Shown one piece after another: positions 29,210 through 38,222 of a stretch of DNA of 64,000 bases (position 1 is its first letter; each line of letters begins with the position of its first letter). Under the pieces are notes generated by a model. The model saw nothing but the letters and a program-made list of their open reading frames with translations, ran no database searches and was not told the origin of the DNA. The translations under genes were made by a program, and so were the position numbers. The DNA comes from Bradyrhizobium diazoefficiens (GTDB lineage: Bacteria > Pseudomonadota > Alphaproteobacteria > Rhizobiales > Xanthobacteraceae). The stretch is taken from positions 62,001-126,000 of the forward strand of contig NZ_JAFCKW010000001.1 of assembly GCF_018129965.1 (NCBI RefSeq), in the 5' to 3' direction.

Positions 29210-30133
29210 TCACTCCGCAACGCACGCCTCCATGGCCGCGTCGATCTCGGCCTTCGACAGCACCCCGAGTTCGGCGATGAAGACGATCCGCGCGCGCGGC
29301 AAGCCCGGCGCAGGCGCATCGCCAGGCGCGAGCGTGGCGCGGCCGGCGGCGAACTGGAACACCATCAGGCGTCCGGGCTGCTCGACGGTCTCAAACAGGC
29401 CCTTGGCGCGCGCGAGCTTTGGCGCAAGCCGGCCGATGGCCTGCTGCACGCGCGGCAGCGACAGCGGCCGGTCCGACGTCCAGCTCAACGTCTCGAAACG
29501 GTCCTCTGCCGGGCGTTTCGGCCCCGGCTCGCGCGGCGCCGATGCGCGATCGCTCGCGGGGAACAGCAGCGCAGATGGAATCTCGCCGTGTTTCGATTCG
29601 ATCACCACGGCCGGAACGCGCTGGGCGCGGATGGCCTCGCGCATCCGGCCGCCCGCACCCTCGTCCGCCAGATCCAGCTTGCTCAGCGCCACGATATCGG
29701 CGACGCGCAATTGCGAGCGCATCAGCGCGTCATCGAGGGCGGCCAGCGGCGTGCCTGCGTCCATCACGCAGAGCACGGTCTCCAGCGGCGCCTCGCGCAG
29801 GATCACCGGGTCCATCAGATTACGCACGATGTCGGCGGGATCGGCGACGCCGCTGGTCTCGATGACGATGTACTCCGGCTTCGGATCGCGCCGCAGCAGG
29901 GTCGAGAGCGTGCGGAGCAGATCGCCTTCGAGCGAACAGCAGATGCAGCCGTTGGCAAGGCTCACCACGCCGTCGCTGGCGCCCGCGATCAGCTCCGCAT
30001 CGATGTTGATCGCACCGAAATCGTTGACGATCGCAGCGATGCGGCGCCCGTCGGCATGCGCGAGCAGATGATTCACGACCGTGGTCTTGCCGGCCCCCAG
30101 AAAGCCCGTCACCAGGAGAATGGGGACCGGCAT
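29210..30133 (-). CDS. G3E GTPase of the CobW/COG0523 family
   Basis: A 307-residue P-loop GTPase. Seen: Walker A VTGFLGAGKTTVVNHLL (residues 8-24), IVNDFGAINIDAELI, the metal-binding CxCC in NGCICCSL (about 65-72), VIETSGVADPADIV (about 95-108) and SKLD near 150. The C-terminal CobW_C domain follows. Family members deliver zinc, cobalt or other metals to client enzymes. The next gene upstream, a metal-dependent D-aminoacylase, ends 3 bases before this start, so the two are cotranscribed and this GTPase may help metallate that enzyme. No histidine-rich linker is evident. Confidence 0.9.
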   Translation of the reverse strand: MPVPILLVTGFLGAGKTTVVNHLLAHADGRRIAAIVNDFGAINIDAELIAGASDGVVSLANGCICCSLEGDLLRTLSTLLRRDPKPEYIVIETSGVADPADIVRNLMDPVILREAPLETVLCVMDAGTPLAALDDALMRSQLRVADIVALSKLDLADEGAGGRMREAIRAQRVPAVVIESKHGEIPSALLFPASDRASAPREPGPKRPAEDRFETLSWTSDRPLSLPRVQQAIGRLAPKLARAKGLFETVEQPGRLMVFQFAAGRATLAPGDAPAPGLPRARIVFIAELGVLSKAEIDAAMEACVAE

Positions 30134-30136
30134 GGA

Positions 30137-31627
30137 TCAGCTCTCGACGACGGGCCGGCGCACTGGCTTGCCGGGCCGCGCCGCGACATCCAGCACGCCA
30201 TGGCTAATCAGCGGCTGGCCGCTGACGATCAGATGCCGCACGCCTTCGGACGGACGGTTCATCGCCGTGAAGGTGGCGCGATCGCTGAGCTTCTCGTAGT
30301 CGAACACGACGATGTCGGCATCGGCGTCCTTCGCAAGCCGTCCCTTGGCGCGCATCGCGGGCGTGCTTTGCGACAATATCTCCGCCGGGATCAGCGCGCA
30401 TTTGCGCACGCCTTCGAGCAGTGACACGGTCTTGCGCTCACGCACCCATTCGCGGATGAATTTCGTGAAGCAACCGGCCGAACGCGGATGCGAGGTCGCG
30501 TCCTCCGGCAACGGCCAGGCGTCGCCGGTGTAGGTGGTGCCGTCCGACAGCGTCCACGGCATCGCATCGGAGGCGATGGCGCCGCCGGGATAGAGCACCG
30601 ACATATCGAGCAGATCGCGGTGATGCGCATTGTTCTCGGTGTCGAGGATGTGCCAGAGCACCAGCGAGGACGGCTCTTCGGCCTGCGCCTTGAGCAGTTC
30701 CTCGCGGTCGTGGAAACGATAGCCGTCGGTCACGCGCTGCACCGAATCATAGCCGGTGCCGTTGCGCTCGACGAATTCGGGGTCGCTGAAGAACGCGGCC
30801 GCCAGCACGGTCGAGCCGGTGCCGTAAGGGTAGGCTTCCACCGTGATGGGGAGGCCCTGCGCCTGCGCCTTTTCGACCAGCACGCGGCAGCGCTCGATGT
30901 CGGTCTTGCTCGACGAATTGAAATGACAGATGTGCATGTGCGCGCCGGTGGCGCCGGCATAGCCGATCAGGCGGATATAGGCTTCGGCCGCGCTCTCGGG
31001 GTCGATGCGCGACATGTAGGCGACGTGGGTGAAGGTGGGGACGTCCTGCTTGGCGGCGAGCTGGCAGACCGCCGTCAACTCCTGCACGCCGGCGCCGGGG
31101 GCATAGGCGTTCAGGATGCCGATGCCGATGCCGCCCTCGTTCAGGCCGCGCGAAAGACGCTCGAGAATGCCGGCGACCTCCGCATCGTTCGCCACGTTGT
31201 CCATCCAGCGCCGGTCGCGCATGGCGTTGCCGAACGCCTCCAGCGAGCTCTCCGCGTTCGAGCCCGTCATGGCGCCGATGCGCGCAAAGGCCCAGTTGGT
31301 GGCGGCGCCGTAGTTCAGCACGCGGCCATGCCTCGCCTGCCGCTCGTACCAGGAGCCGACCGGCAGCACGCCGGCCTCGAGATCGAGCGTCGTCGTGACG
31401 CCGTCGAACGCCTGCATGCGGTCGGCCGGGATCGACTGGCCGTGGGCGTGCAGATCAATGAAGCCCGGAGCGACCACGAGCCCGGTCGCGTCGATCACCC
31501 GCTCGGCGCCGCCGAGCCCCGTGCCGACGGCGGCGATCCTGCCGTCGACCACCGCCACATCGCCAACGGCGTCCATCCCGCTCGCGGGATCCACCACCCG
31601 GCCGCCGCTGATCACCAAACCGCTCAT
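30137..31627 (-). CDS. N-acyl-D-amino-acid deacylase (D-aminoacylase) family amidohydrolase
   Basis: A 496-residue amidohydrolase from ATG 31627 (MSGLVISGGRVVDPASGMDAVGDVAV in outline); the frame is open farther upstream without support. Metal-site elements: GFIDLHAHGQS (about 58-68), TFTHVAYMSR (about 203-212), HMHICHFNS (about 235-243), and the late ASDAMPW (about 362-368). The catalytic Asp should be in the last. Family members remove N-acyl groups from D-amino acids or act on related cyclic amides. The coupled CobW-type GTPase gene 3 bases downstream suggests metal delivery. Substrate side chain (Glu, Asp or other) is not deduced. Confidence 0.87.
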   Translation of the reverse strand: MSGLVISGGRVVDPASGMDAVGDVAVVDGRIAAVGTGLGGAERVIDATGLVVAPGFIDLHAHGQSIPADRMQAFDGVTTTLDLEAGVLPVGSWYERQARHGRVLNYGAATNWAFARIGAMTGSNAESSLEAFGNAMRDRRWMDNVANDAEVAGILERLSRGLNEGGIGIGILNAYAPGAGVQELTAVCQLAAKQDVPTFTHVAYMSRIDPESAAEAYIRLIGYAGATGAHMHICHFNSSSKTDIERCRVLVEKAQAQGLPITVEAYPYGTGSTVLAAAFFSDPEFVERNGTGYDSVQRVTDGYRFHDREELLKAQAEEPSSLVLWHILDTENNAHHRDLLDMSVLYPGGAIASDAMPWTLSDGTTYTGDAWPLPEDATSHPRSAGCFTKFIREWVRERKTVSLLEGVRKCALIPAEILSQSTPAMRAKGRLAKDADADIVVFDYEKLSDRATFTAMNRPSEGVRHLIVSGQPLISHGVLDVAARPGKPVRRPVVES

Positions 31628-31877
31628 GTCGTCACTCCGAAAAGCTATTGCCAGCACCTCCAAAGGCCCGGCGGCAGCTTCGGAGGCGGATCGATGCGCA
31701 TCAATGCAGATTCTTGGACGAACGACCACCTCCACCGATGCCGATGCATCATGCTCGCATGGGAGGTGGCCTCGGTGCTTGGTCTTGCGTATGTTTCAGC
31801 GCGGCTTACCCCTGCCCAGGGAATGCGGACGTTCCGGCCCCCGATCTGCGCTTCGGATTGACTGAGTTGTTCGGGTG

Positions 31878-34019
31878 ATGAATAGCTGCGCCCGCATGGA
31901 CAGGAGACAACGAGGCGTGCAATCGACGGCCCTGCGGGCGGCGGCTAGCGTCGCCCTATGCGTCACGATCGTCTTCGTCAGCTTTCATGTGACCTATCCA
32001 TCAACGTTAGCGACCACGAAATTTCTCGGTTATCTGCTCGTCTTCAACCTGCTGCCCGGCCTGATCGTCGCCCGGCTTCTGTTCCCTGGAGCGAGCGAAG
32101 CGCCAGTATATGTGATCGTCGCGTTGGCGCTCGGGACAGCCATCAATGCCCTGACGATTACGGCGCTCTGGTCGATCGGCCGATCCGATCTCCTGTTCAT
32201 GCTTCCAGTTCTGGCGATCGGCACAGCGATTGTCAGCTCTCGCCGCCTGCAGTGGGCAGCGCCGTTCGTCGACAAGGAACGAGGCCACCACAGCCTTTGG
32301 TGGGTCGTCGGCACCCTGTTCTTTTGCTTCACCGCTCTGATCGGCGTTGGATTTACCTTCACTGGTGAAACCCCCGACGTCTATTCAGAGCATTCGGCGT
32401 TTCAAGGCATGATCGTCCGGGCGCTCGAATTTGGTTGGCCTCCGCCGAACCTGTTGTTGCCCGACGTACCCTTGTCCTACCATTACGCTGCACATCTATG
32501 GATTTTCGGGGCAAAACTCACGACAGGCATTCCTGTCGACGTGCTGGTCGCCCGATACGGTCCGCTCTTTTTGGGTGGGGCATCCGCGGCGCTCATGGGG
32601 GCATTCGGCCGATACGTGGTCGGACTTGCGTGGTGGACAGCCATTCTTCCTGTCGTTTGCCTTTATTGGGTGCTTGGCATCCCTCCCATTTCCGGCGGCC
32701 TGTTCGCGAGCTTCATGCCGTTCGGATCAAACATACTGTTGTCGCCGTTTCTCGGCGTCATCGTATTTCTGCTGACTATCGCCTTTGTCCTGGAAGACGC
32801 CCGCTCGGCGTTTCCCTTTCTTTTCATGCGAGCAGTCACGCTTGCCATCTTGATGTTTCTGGCGACGGGCGCGCGAGGGGTGTGTCCTGCCATTTTGATT
32901 TGTTCGCTGGGGCTTCGACTTGCAGTGACGATCTGGAGAGAACGAGAATTGCTGCGAGACAACATTCTCGATCTCGTCGCGGCAATGGCGGGATTTGCGG
33001 TGGGCCTGCGTTTCTTCTTCACGCTTGGAACGGACTATTCAGGTACGGGCTTCGTCAAATTCGTCGGCCAGCCATTCACTTTTCTCGCGGGCGATCAGAC
33101 CGTCTTGACATTGGCTCATACGCTCATGAGATGGGGGCTTCCCTCGTTGCTGGCGGGCATTGCCGCGTTCGCGGTCATCGCCGCATTCCAAGCGGCTTTC
33201 CTGACACCTGCGCTGCCAGCTTTCATCCTCGAGTTTCGAAAGCATCCGAGGAATGTGGATATACTCCTGATCGGCTGCGCCGTGGCGGGAACGGCCGGAT
33301 TTTTTCTCACGGAGGCGCCCGGCCTCAGCCACGTTACATTTTTGTATTACTCGAATATCGCGCTGTCGCTTCTTGGCGGCTGGGGACTGCAATGCATCTT
33401 CGATCATGGCTGCCGTCGACGGTTCGAACCGACGGCGCTGGTTCTGGTGGTTCTGTTCTTCTGCCTGCACTTGTCGCAGTTGCCCATCAAGACCATCGCG
33501 TGGGTCGGCAGGCAGTGGTCGGCGTCCGTCGTCAAACTCGTCGCGTTTTCTTCGCAACCGCCGCCGGCTGTCGCCACATGCGTGCGGGATCAAGATGCCG
33601 CCTTGTTCGAGAGCGCCAGCACGGCGTCGCCTCGCGCCGTGGTAATCGTGTTTTCGCCCGCCGGACATTGCGGGCCGTTCTGGTGGTTAGCGCGTTCTCC
33701 GCTGCAAACGCTCAGTGACTACGCGCTGACAGATAATATTCCTGGTCGCGCATCAAAGCCGGCACTTCAGAATAGAATTCTGAACGAGCAGCGATATATG
33801 AGACGTGCGCTGGGTTCGGCCGCTCAAGGTGTTCTCGACGTGCCGGACCTTGTTGCGATGGCGAGAGGTCTGGATGACCGGCCGGTTTTCGTCATGGCTC
33901 CCAGGGCGTTGACGGTTCAGGGCGATGCCCTGCGAATGATCGGTGCCACTGACTTGTTTGCGCTGTGGCGAGTAATCGGCTCCCCGCACGAACCTGCGGC
34001 ATCCCAACCACTGCACTGA
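31878..34019 (+). CDS. Large polytopic membrane protein of the glycan block, glycosyltransferase-like
   Basis: About 713 residues from ATG 31878, or ATG 31896. About a dozen hydrophobic segments cover residues 15-520, and a soluble tail of about 190 residues follows. A motif PPPNLLLPDVPLSYHYAAHL (about 190-210) recalls the acidic first-loop region of GT-C membrane glycosyltransferases (DxxxYHY), and this is the only functional hint. Codon use and base composition look less GC-rich than the flanking genes, as across this whole block. It is followed at 188 bases by a GtrB/DPM1-like gene on the same strand. A role in moving lipid-linked sugars is inference. Confidence 0.65.
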   Translation: MNSCARMDRRQRGVQSTALRAAASVALCVTIVFVSFHVTYPSTLATTKFLGYLLVFNLLPGLIVARLLFPGASEAPVYVIVALALGTAINALTITALWSIGRSDLLFMLPVLAIGTAIVSSRRLQWAAPFVDKERGHHSLWWVVGTLFFCFTALIGVGFTFTGETPDVYSEHSAFQGMIVRALEFGWPPPNLLLPDVPLSYHYAAHLWIFGAKLTTGIPVDVLVARYGPLFLGGASAALMGAFGRYVVGLAWWTAILPVVCLYWVLGIPPISGGLFASFMPFGSNILLSPFLGVIVFLLTIAFVLEDARSAFPFLFMRAVTLAILMFLATGARGVCPAILICSLGLRLAVTIWRERELLRDNILDLVAAMAGFAVGLRFFFTLGTDYSGTGFVKFVGQPFTFLAGDQTVLTLAHTLMRWGLPSLLAGIAAFAVIAAFQAAFLTPALPAFILEFRKHPRNVDILLIGCAVAGTAGFFLTEAPGLSHVTFLYYSNIALSLLGGWGLQCIFDHGCRRRFEPTALVLVVLFFCLHLSQLPIKTIAWVGRQWSASVVKLVAFSSQPPPAVATCVRDQDAALFESASTASPRAVVIVFSPAGHCGPFWWLARSPLQTLSDYALTDNIPGRASKPALQNRILNEQRYMRRALGSAAQGVLDVPDLVAMARGLDDRPVFVMAPRALTVQGDALRMIGATDLFALWRVIGSPHEPAASQPLH

Positions 34020-34207
34020 CCCGACACCGGGCTGTACAGCCGGCTGTCGGCCGGGTGAGCGTCATGGCCATGGCGGCCATTTTTGGCATTCCAAGATCGC
34101 GCGCCGTCGGGAGAAAGCGGCTGTCCAAAGATTTTAGCTGCGGAGCGCTATCATCAGGGGCATAGGTATGCTTCCGTCATTATTCAATTGCGCTGCGTAG
34201 ATGTGCC

Positions 34208-35152
34208 ATGCTCAAGATTTCCGTCGTTGCTCCGGTCTATAACCAGCCTTCCGGGACGCTCGTCGAACTCGTGCAGCGGCTCTCGGTCTCCATCTCCACG
34301 ATCACCGGAGATTTCGAGATCATTCTCGTTGATGACGGCAGCATCAACGACGCTTGGTCGACGATTGGCAACCTGGCGCAGACGCACCCGAATGTAAGGG
34401 GCTTCCATCTCGCGCGAAACTTTGGCCAGCATGTTGCCATCACCGCGGGCCTCGATCATGCCAATGGTGATTGGGTCGTGGTGATGGACGCCGATCTCCA
34501 GGACCGGCCGGAAGTCATTCCCGACCTCTACGCCAAGGCCCAGCAGGGTTACGACGTGGTGTTCGTCGAGCGCTCGGAACGGACGCAATCTTTCGTCTAT
34601 CGGATGACGGCTGCCGCGTTCTATTTGATATTGAATGCGTTGTCCGGCGAGGAGTACAATCGCCTGCAGGGGAATTTTTCAATCGTGTCTGCGAAAGCCG
34701 TGCAGGCATTCAGGCTGTTGCGCGAACCCGGACGGTTCTACGGGGGGATGCTGCGCTGGGTCGGGTTCAGGCACGGCAGCATCACTTCGCCGCATGCTGG
34801 AGCCGACCAAAGCAGCTACAGCCTGTCGCGGCGCATCGGCTTCGCAATTGGCTTGATCGTCAATTTTTCGACGCGCTTGCTGTACATCTCAATCGTATTC
34901 GGCCTCGTGATGGCAGCCGTCAGCTTTCTCATAGGCTGCCACATCATCATCGAAAAAATTCTCTATCCGGACTTGCCGCCGCAAGGCTGGACCAGTGTGA
35001 TCACCGCAATATTCTTCACCGCGGGCGTCACCAATGTCGCGATCGGATTGACCGGCATCTATATCGGGCAGATTCTTCAGCAAACGAGGGGCCGGCCGTT
35101 GTATGTCATTGCGGGAACGGCGGGCCTGCCCGAGCCACCTGAAAACTCGTAA
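34208..35152 (+). CDS. Family 2 glycosyltransferase, GtrB/DPM1/ArnC-like
   Basis: A 314-residue GT-A enzyme. Seen: VVAPVYNQP at the start, ILVDDGS (about 38-44), ARNFGQHVAITAGLDHANGDWVVVMDADLQDRPE (about 70-100 in outline), with DAD as the metal-binding DxD-type motif. Two transmembrane segments lie near residues 220-245 and 260-290. This layout matches bactoprenol or dolichol phosphate glycosyltransferases, which load a sugar on a polyprenyl carrier at the inner face of the membrane. A GtrA flippase is not seen. The acetyltransferase gene follows within 20 bases. Confidence 0.9.
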   Translation: MLKISVVAPVYNQPSGTLVELVQRLSVSISTITGDFEIILVDDGSINDAWSTIGNLAQTHPNVRGFHLARNFGQHVAITAGLDHANGDWVVVMDADLQDRPEVIPDLYAKAQQGYDVVFVERSERTQSFVYRMTAAAFYLILNALSGEEYNRLQGNFSIVSAKAVQAFRLLREPGRFYGGMLRWVGFRHGSITSPHAGADQSSYSLSRRIGFAIGLIVNFSTRLLYISIVFGLVMAAVSFLIGCHIIIEKILYPDLPPQGWTSVITAIFFTAGVTNVAIGLTGIYIGQILQQTRGRPLYVIAGTAGLPEPPENS

Positions 35153-35168
35153 TCTGGAAATCGCAGCC

Positions 35169-35561
35169 ATGAAAGTCGCAGACCTCGCCTTGAAATTGGT
35201 GCCCTGTACGGAACCTTACTGGGAGTTCGTCCGCACGCTCCGGATGGACGAGCGCGTGGCTCATGGCTTCATCGAAAAGGCGAACATCACGCCGGAGCAA
35301 CAGAAGAAATACATGGAGATCCATTGGTCCGCATTTTTCATTGCGCTCGTTGACGATGTTCCTGCGGGCTACGCGGGCTGCGTGGACGGCGACATCCGCG
35401 CTTGCGTTCATCCCGACTTTCAAAGACGAGGTGTCGGCGTATTTCTGATGCGGGAAATCATGAAGCGCTTTCCGAACGGAATTGCGAGAGTCAAGATCGA
35501 TAACAAGGCGTGCCAGAGAATGGTGGCGGCCAGTGGGCATGTCATCCACCATCTGATCTGA
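35169..35561 (+). CDS. GNAT-family N-acetyltransferase
   Basis: A 130-residue protein from ATG 35169. It has the GNAT core: FFIALVDDVPAGYAG (beta 2-3), then DIRACVHPDFQRRGVGVFLMREIM (about 77-100), where QRRGVG is the acetyl-CoA pyrophosphate loop. The opening resembles sugar N-acetyltransferases in nucleotide-sugar loci (PCTEPYWEFVRTLR). Next to a WecE-type aminotransferase gene, acetylation of a 4-amino-4,6-dideoxyhexose is plausible. It begins 16 bases after the glycosyltransferase stop. Confidence 0.82.
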   Translation: MKVADLALKLVPCTEPYWEFVRTLRMDERVAHGFIEKANITPEQQKKYMEIHWSAFFIALVDDVPAGYAGCVDGDIRACVHPDFQRRGVGVFLMREIMKRFPNGIARVKIDNKACQRMVAASGHVIHHLI

Positions 35562-35572
35562 GCTTCGGACAG

Positions 35573-36511
35573 ATGATGCTCGGCTCGAACCGGCCGGACG
35601 GTCTGGCAAGGCCCGAACGTCGATGCATTGCATGCGACGCCTCGGAGCCGATTGGCCCGAGCGAGCCGATCTGGCCGCTGGGATGGCAATGTGCTGCTTG
35701 CGGTCATGTCGTCGCGGACAGCAACGGCATTCCCATCTTCACGCCGGATCTTGCCGGTACGAACAGCGGCTTCGATCCGAAATTGTTCGATCGACTTTCG
35801 AAAGTGGAAGCGACCTTTTTCTGGTTCGTCGCACGCAACGAACTCATCGTCGGACTGGCCAATAAATTCTTCCCCGAAGCACGCCGCTTTCTCGAAATTG
35901 GCTGCGGCAACGGTACCGTGCTCGGCGCCATGGCCAGATCGCGCCAGTGGGAGCGTCTGGTCGGGTCGGAGCTGCAACCGGCCGGATTGGCCCATGCGCG
36001 ACAGCGTCTGGCGTCGGACGTGGAGTTCGTGCAGATGGATGCGCGCAGCATTCCATGCACGGGCCTCTTCGATCTCGTCGGCGCGTTCGACGTGATCGAA
36101 CACATTGCGGACGACGAGGGCACCTTGCGCGGGCTTCACGCGGCCATGCAGATCGGGGGAGGAATTATCCTCTCGGTGCCGCAGCATCCGTGGCTGTGGA
36201 GCCGCGCGGATGAAGTCTCGCATCATCAGCGGCGCTACCGGCGCGGAGAGCTCGAGGAGAAACTGCTTCGCAACGGTTTCGAGGTCTTGTTTTCGTCCTC
36301 CTTCAATGCCCTGCTATTCCCCTTGATGGTGGCAAGCCGGTTGATGGGCGAAAGGAAAGGACAGGCCGACGAGATCTTCTATGGATTCACTCTCAATCGT
36401 CATGTCAACGACGTTTTCACCTCGCTGCTTCGTGCCGAGATTCGCATGACGTTGGCGGGATTTAGCTGGCCGATCGGCGGCAGCCGAATCGTGGTCGCCC
36501 GCAGGTTTTAG
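35573..36511 (+). CDS. SAM-dependent methyltransferase with N-terminal zinc-ribbon-like motif
   Basis: About 312 residues from the double ATG at 35573/35576. Residues 18-45 carry CIAC and CAAC pairs (RRCIACDAS, WQCAACGHVV), a likely zinc ribbon. The class I methyltransferase fold follows: motif I FLEIGCGNGTVLG (about 105-117), VGSELQPAGLAHAR (motif II region) and FDLVGAFDVIEHI (motif IV, about 165-177). Such proteins in surface-polysaccharide loci often methylate sugars. It starts 11 bases after the acetyltransferase stop and is convergent with the aminotransferase gene. Confidence 0.87.
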   Translation: MMLGSNRPDGLARPERRCIACDASEPIGPSEPIWPLGWQCAACGHVVADSNGIPIFTPDLAGTNSGFDPKLFDRLSKVEATFFWFVARNELIVGLANKFFPEARRFLEIGCGNGTVLGAMARSRQWERLVGSELQPAGLAHARQRLASDVEFVQMDARSIPCTGLFDLVGAFDVIEHIADDEGTLRGLHAAMQIGGGIILSVPQHPWLWSRADEVSHHQRRYRRGELEEKLLRNGFEVLFSSSFNALLFPLMVASRLMGERKGQADEIFYGFTLNRHVNDVFTSLLRAEIRMTLAGFSWPIGGSRIVVARRF

Positions 36512-36629
36512 ACGAGCAGTTGAACCAAAAGAGAATTCAGACGACGCCATCTTGCGGACGGCTGGACCGTCTGGCGATTTCCAAAATCTGAGGTCGTCCC
36601 GTTTGGCGAGACATGAGATTTACGGCGTT

Positions 36630-37772
36630 TTATTTCCGCAGGATTGCTTCCAGCGCGTCGCAGACCCTCTGCTGCTCCGCTTCGCCCAAGCCAAGCCACA
36701 TCGGCAGCCTCACCAGCCTATGGGACAGAGACGTCGTCAACGACAGCTCGCCATGAGCACGCCCAAAGCGTCGGCCCGCCGGCGACGAATGAAGCGGTAC
36801 ATAATGAAACACGGCGTGTATTCCACGGCGCCTCCACTCGCCCAGCAGGTAATCGCGATCTGTCTCGGGGGCGATGAGAATGTAATAGATGTGCCCGTTG
36901 TGCTGACAATCCACAGGAATGATCGGACGGCGCAACAAGCCCTCGGCTTCAAGCGGCGCGAGCAGCTCATGGTAGCGTTTCCAGATCGCGATCCGTTCGG
37001 CCGTGATTCGTTCCGCTTGCTCGAGCTGAGCCCAGAGATAGGCGGCAACGAGCTCGCCCGGCAGGAACGAAGAGCCGACATCCTGCCAGGTATATTTGTC
37101 GACCTCGCCTCGGAAAAACCGGCTGCGGTCAGTCCCCTTCTCGCGAATGATTTCGGCGCGCGACACCAGCCCGGAGTCCCGGACCAAAAGTCCACCACCT
37201 TCGCCCGATATGATGTTCTTGGTTTCGTGAAAACTGAAGCAGCCGAGGTCGCCGATGGCGCCCAGCGCGCGGCCCTTGTACCCCGCGCGGATACCCTGTG
37301 CCGCGTCCTCGACGATTCTCAGATCATGGCGCCGGGCAATCGCAACGATGGCGTCCATCTCGCATGCGACGCCGGCATAATGCACCGGAACGATGGCACG
37401 CGTTCGCGGTGTAATGGCGGCTTCAATCAGACGTTCGTCCAGATTGAGCGTATCCGGCCTGATATCGACAAAGACCGGAACTGCGCCGCGCAGCACGAAG
37501 GCGTTTGCCGTCGACACGAAAGTAAAGGAAGGCAGGATGATCTCGTCGCCGGCTTTGACGTCCAAAAGCAGCGCAGCCAGATCCAGCGCGGACGTACAGG
37601 AATGCGTCAGGAGCGCCTTGGCGCTCCCGGTATTCCGTTCGATCCATTGTTGACAGCGTCGCGTGAATGGGCCGTCGCCTGAGAGGCGGTGATTGCTCTG
37701 CGCCTCGGCCATGTAGCCGGGCTCCTTGCCTGTCGCATAAGGCCGGTTGAATGGAATGCTCTCAACGCTCAC
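36630..37772 (-). CDS. rffA: dTDP-4-amino-4,6-dideoxygalactose transaminase (WecE/RffA-like)
   Basis: A 380-residue PLP aminotransferase of the DegT/DnrJ/EryC1 family, close to WecE length (376). GTG 37772 gives VSVESIPFNRPYATGKE, aligned with the WecE N-terminus; upstream in-frame sequence is not WecE-like. Seen: SGDGPFTRRCQ, LLTHSCTSALDLAALLL, EDAAQGI (about 170), and the PLP Lys in FSFHETKNIISGEGGG (about residue 190). It transfers an amino group to the 4-keto sugar nucleotide (dTDP-4-keto-6-deoxyglucose in WecE). No dTDP-glucose synthase or dehydratase gene lies here, so the precursor must come from elsewhere. Confidence 0.92.
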   Translation of the reverse strand: MSVESIPFNRPYATGKEPGYMAEAQSNHRLSGDGPFTRRCQQWIERNTGSAKALLTHSCTSALDLAALLLDVKAGDEIILPSFTFVSTANAFVLRGAVPVFVDIRPDTLNLDERLIEAAITPRTRAIVPVHYAGVACEMDAIVAIARRHDLRIVEDAAQGIRAGYKGRALGAIGDLGCFSFHETKNIISGEGGGLLVRDSGLVSRAEIIREKGTDRSRFFRGEVDKYTWQDVGSSFLPGELVAAYLWAQLEQAERITAERIAIWKRYHELLAPLEAEGLLRRPIIPVDCQHNGHIYYILIAPETDRDYLLGEWRRRGIHAVFHYVPLHSSPAGRRFGRAHGELSLTTSLSHRLVRLPMWLGLGEAEQQRVCDALEAILRK

Positions 37773-38222
37773 TTTCGAGCCATCCAGCTTTGGGACTTCA
37801 CAATCAAAACGATCTTGCCAATAGCGACGGTGTATCAACACGAGAGCATAGCCAGCGGTGATAATCCGCAGCAGGCTGCGGGTCAACCAAGCTCCCGAAC
37901 GCGGCCCGGTCGATCAGTTTCATGCGATTGTTTCGGGGCAGCAATCTCCAACACCCCGTGCCTCTCGATCAGCTTGACGATCCGGGACGCTCAAAACGAC
38001 GATTTGAACCTTGCGGCCCCGCGCAATCATCTGCGTGAAATCAATTTCCGATCTTGATGGCTTGCGTTCGCCCGCATCACCGCCACGGGCCGGTGAGACG
38101 AGATCGCAAGCATCCGATCCGACATCAGCATCCTGCCCGAATCAAGCCCAACTCGAAATTGGGGGCAATGGCTTGTGCTGCCGCGCAGTGAAATTGACCG
38201 TGCCTGAGCAACGTTGGTAGTG
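37773..38222. other. Intergenic stretch in the glycan block
   Basis: About 450 bases between the divergently transcribed aminotransferase and YfhO-like genes. Short open frames exist on both strands, but none carries a motif I recognise or a supporting ribosome-binding site. It could hold divergent promoters or the worn remains of a gene; neither can be shown by reading. Confidence 0.4.
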
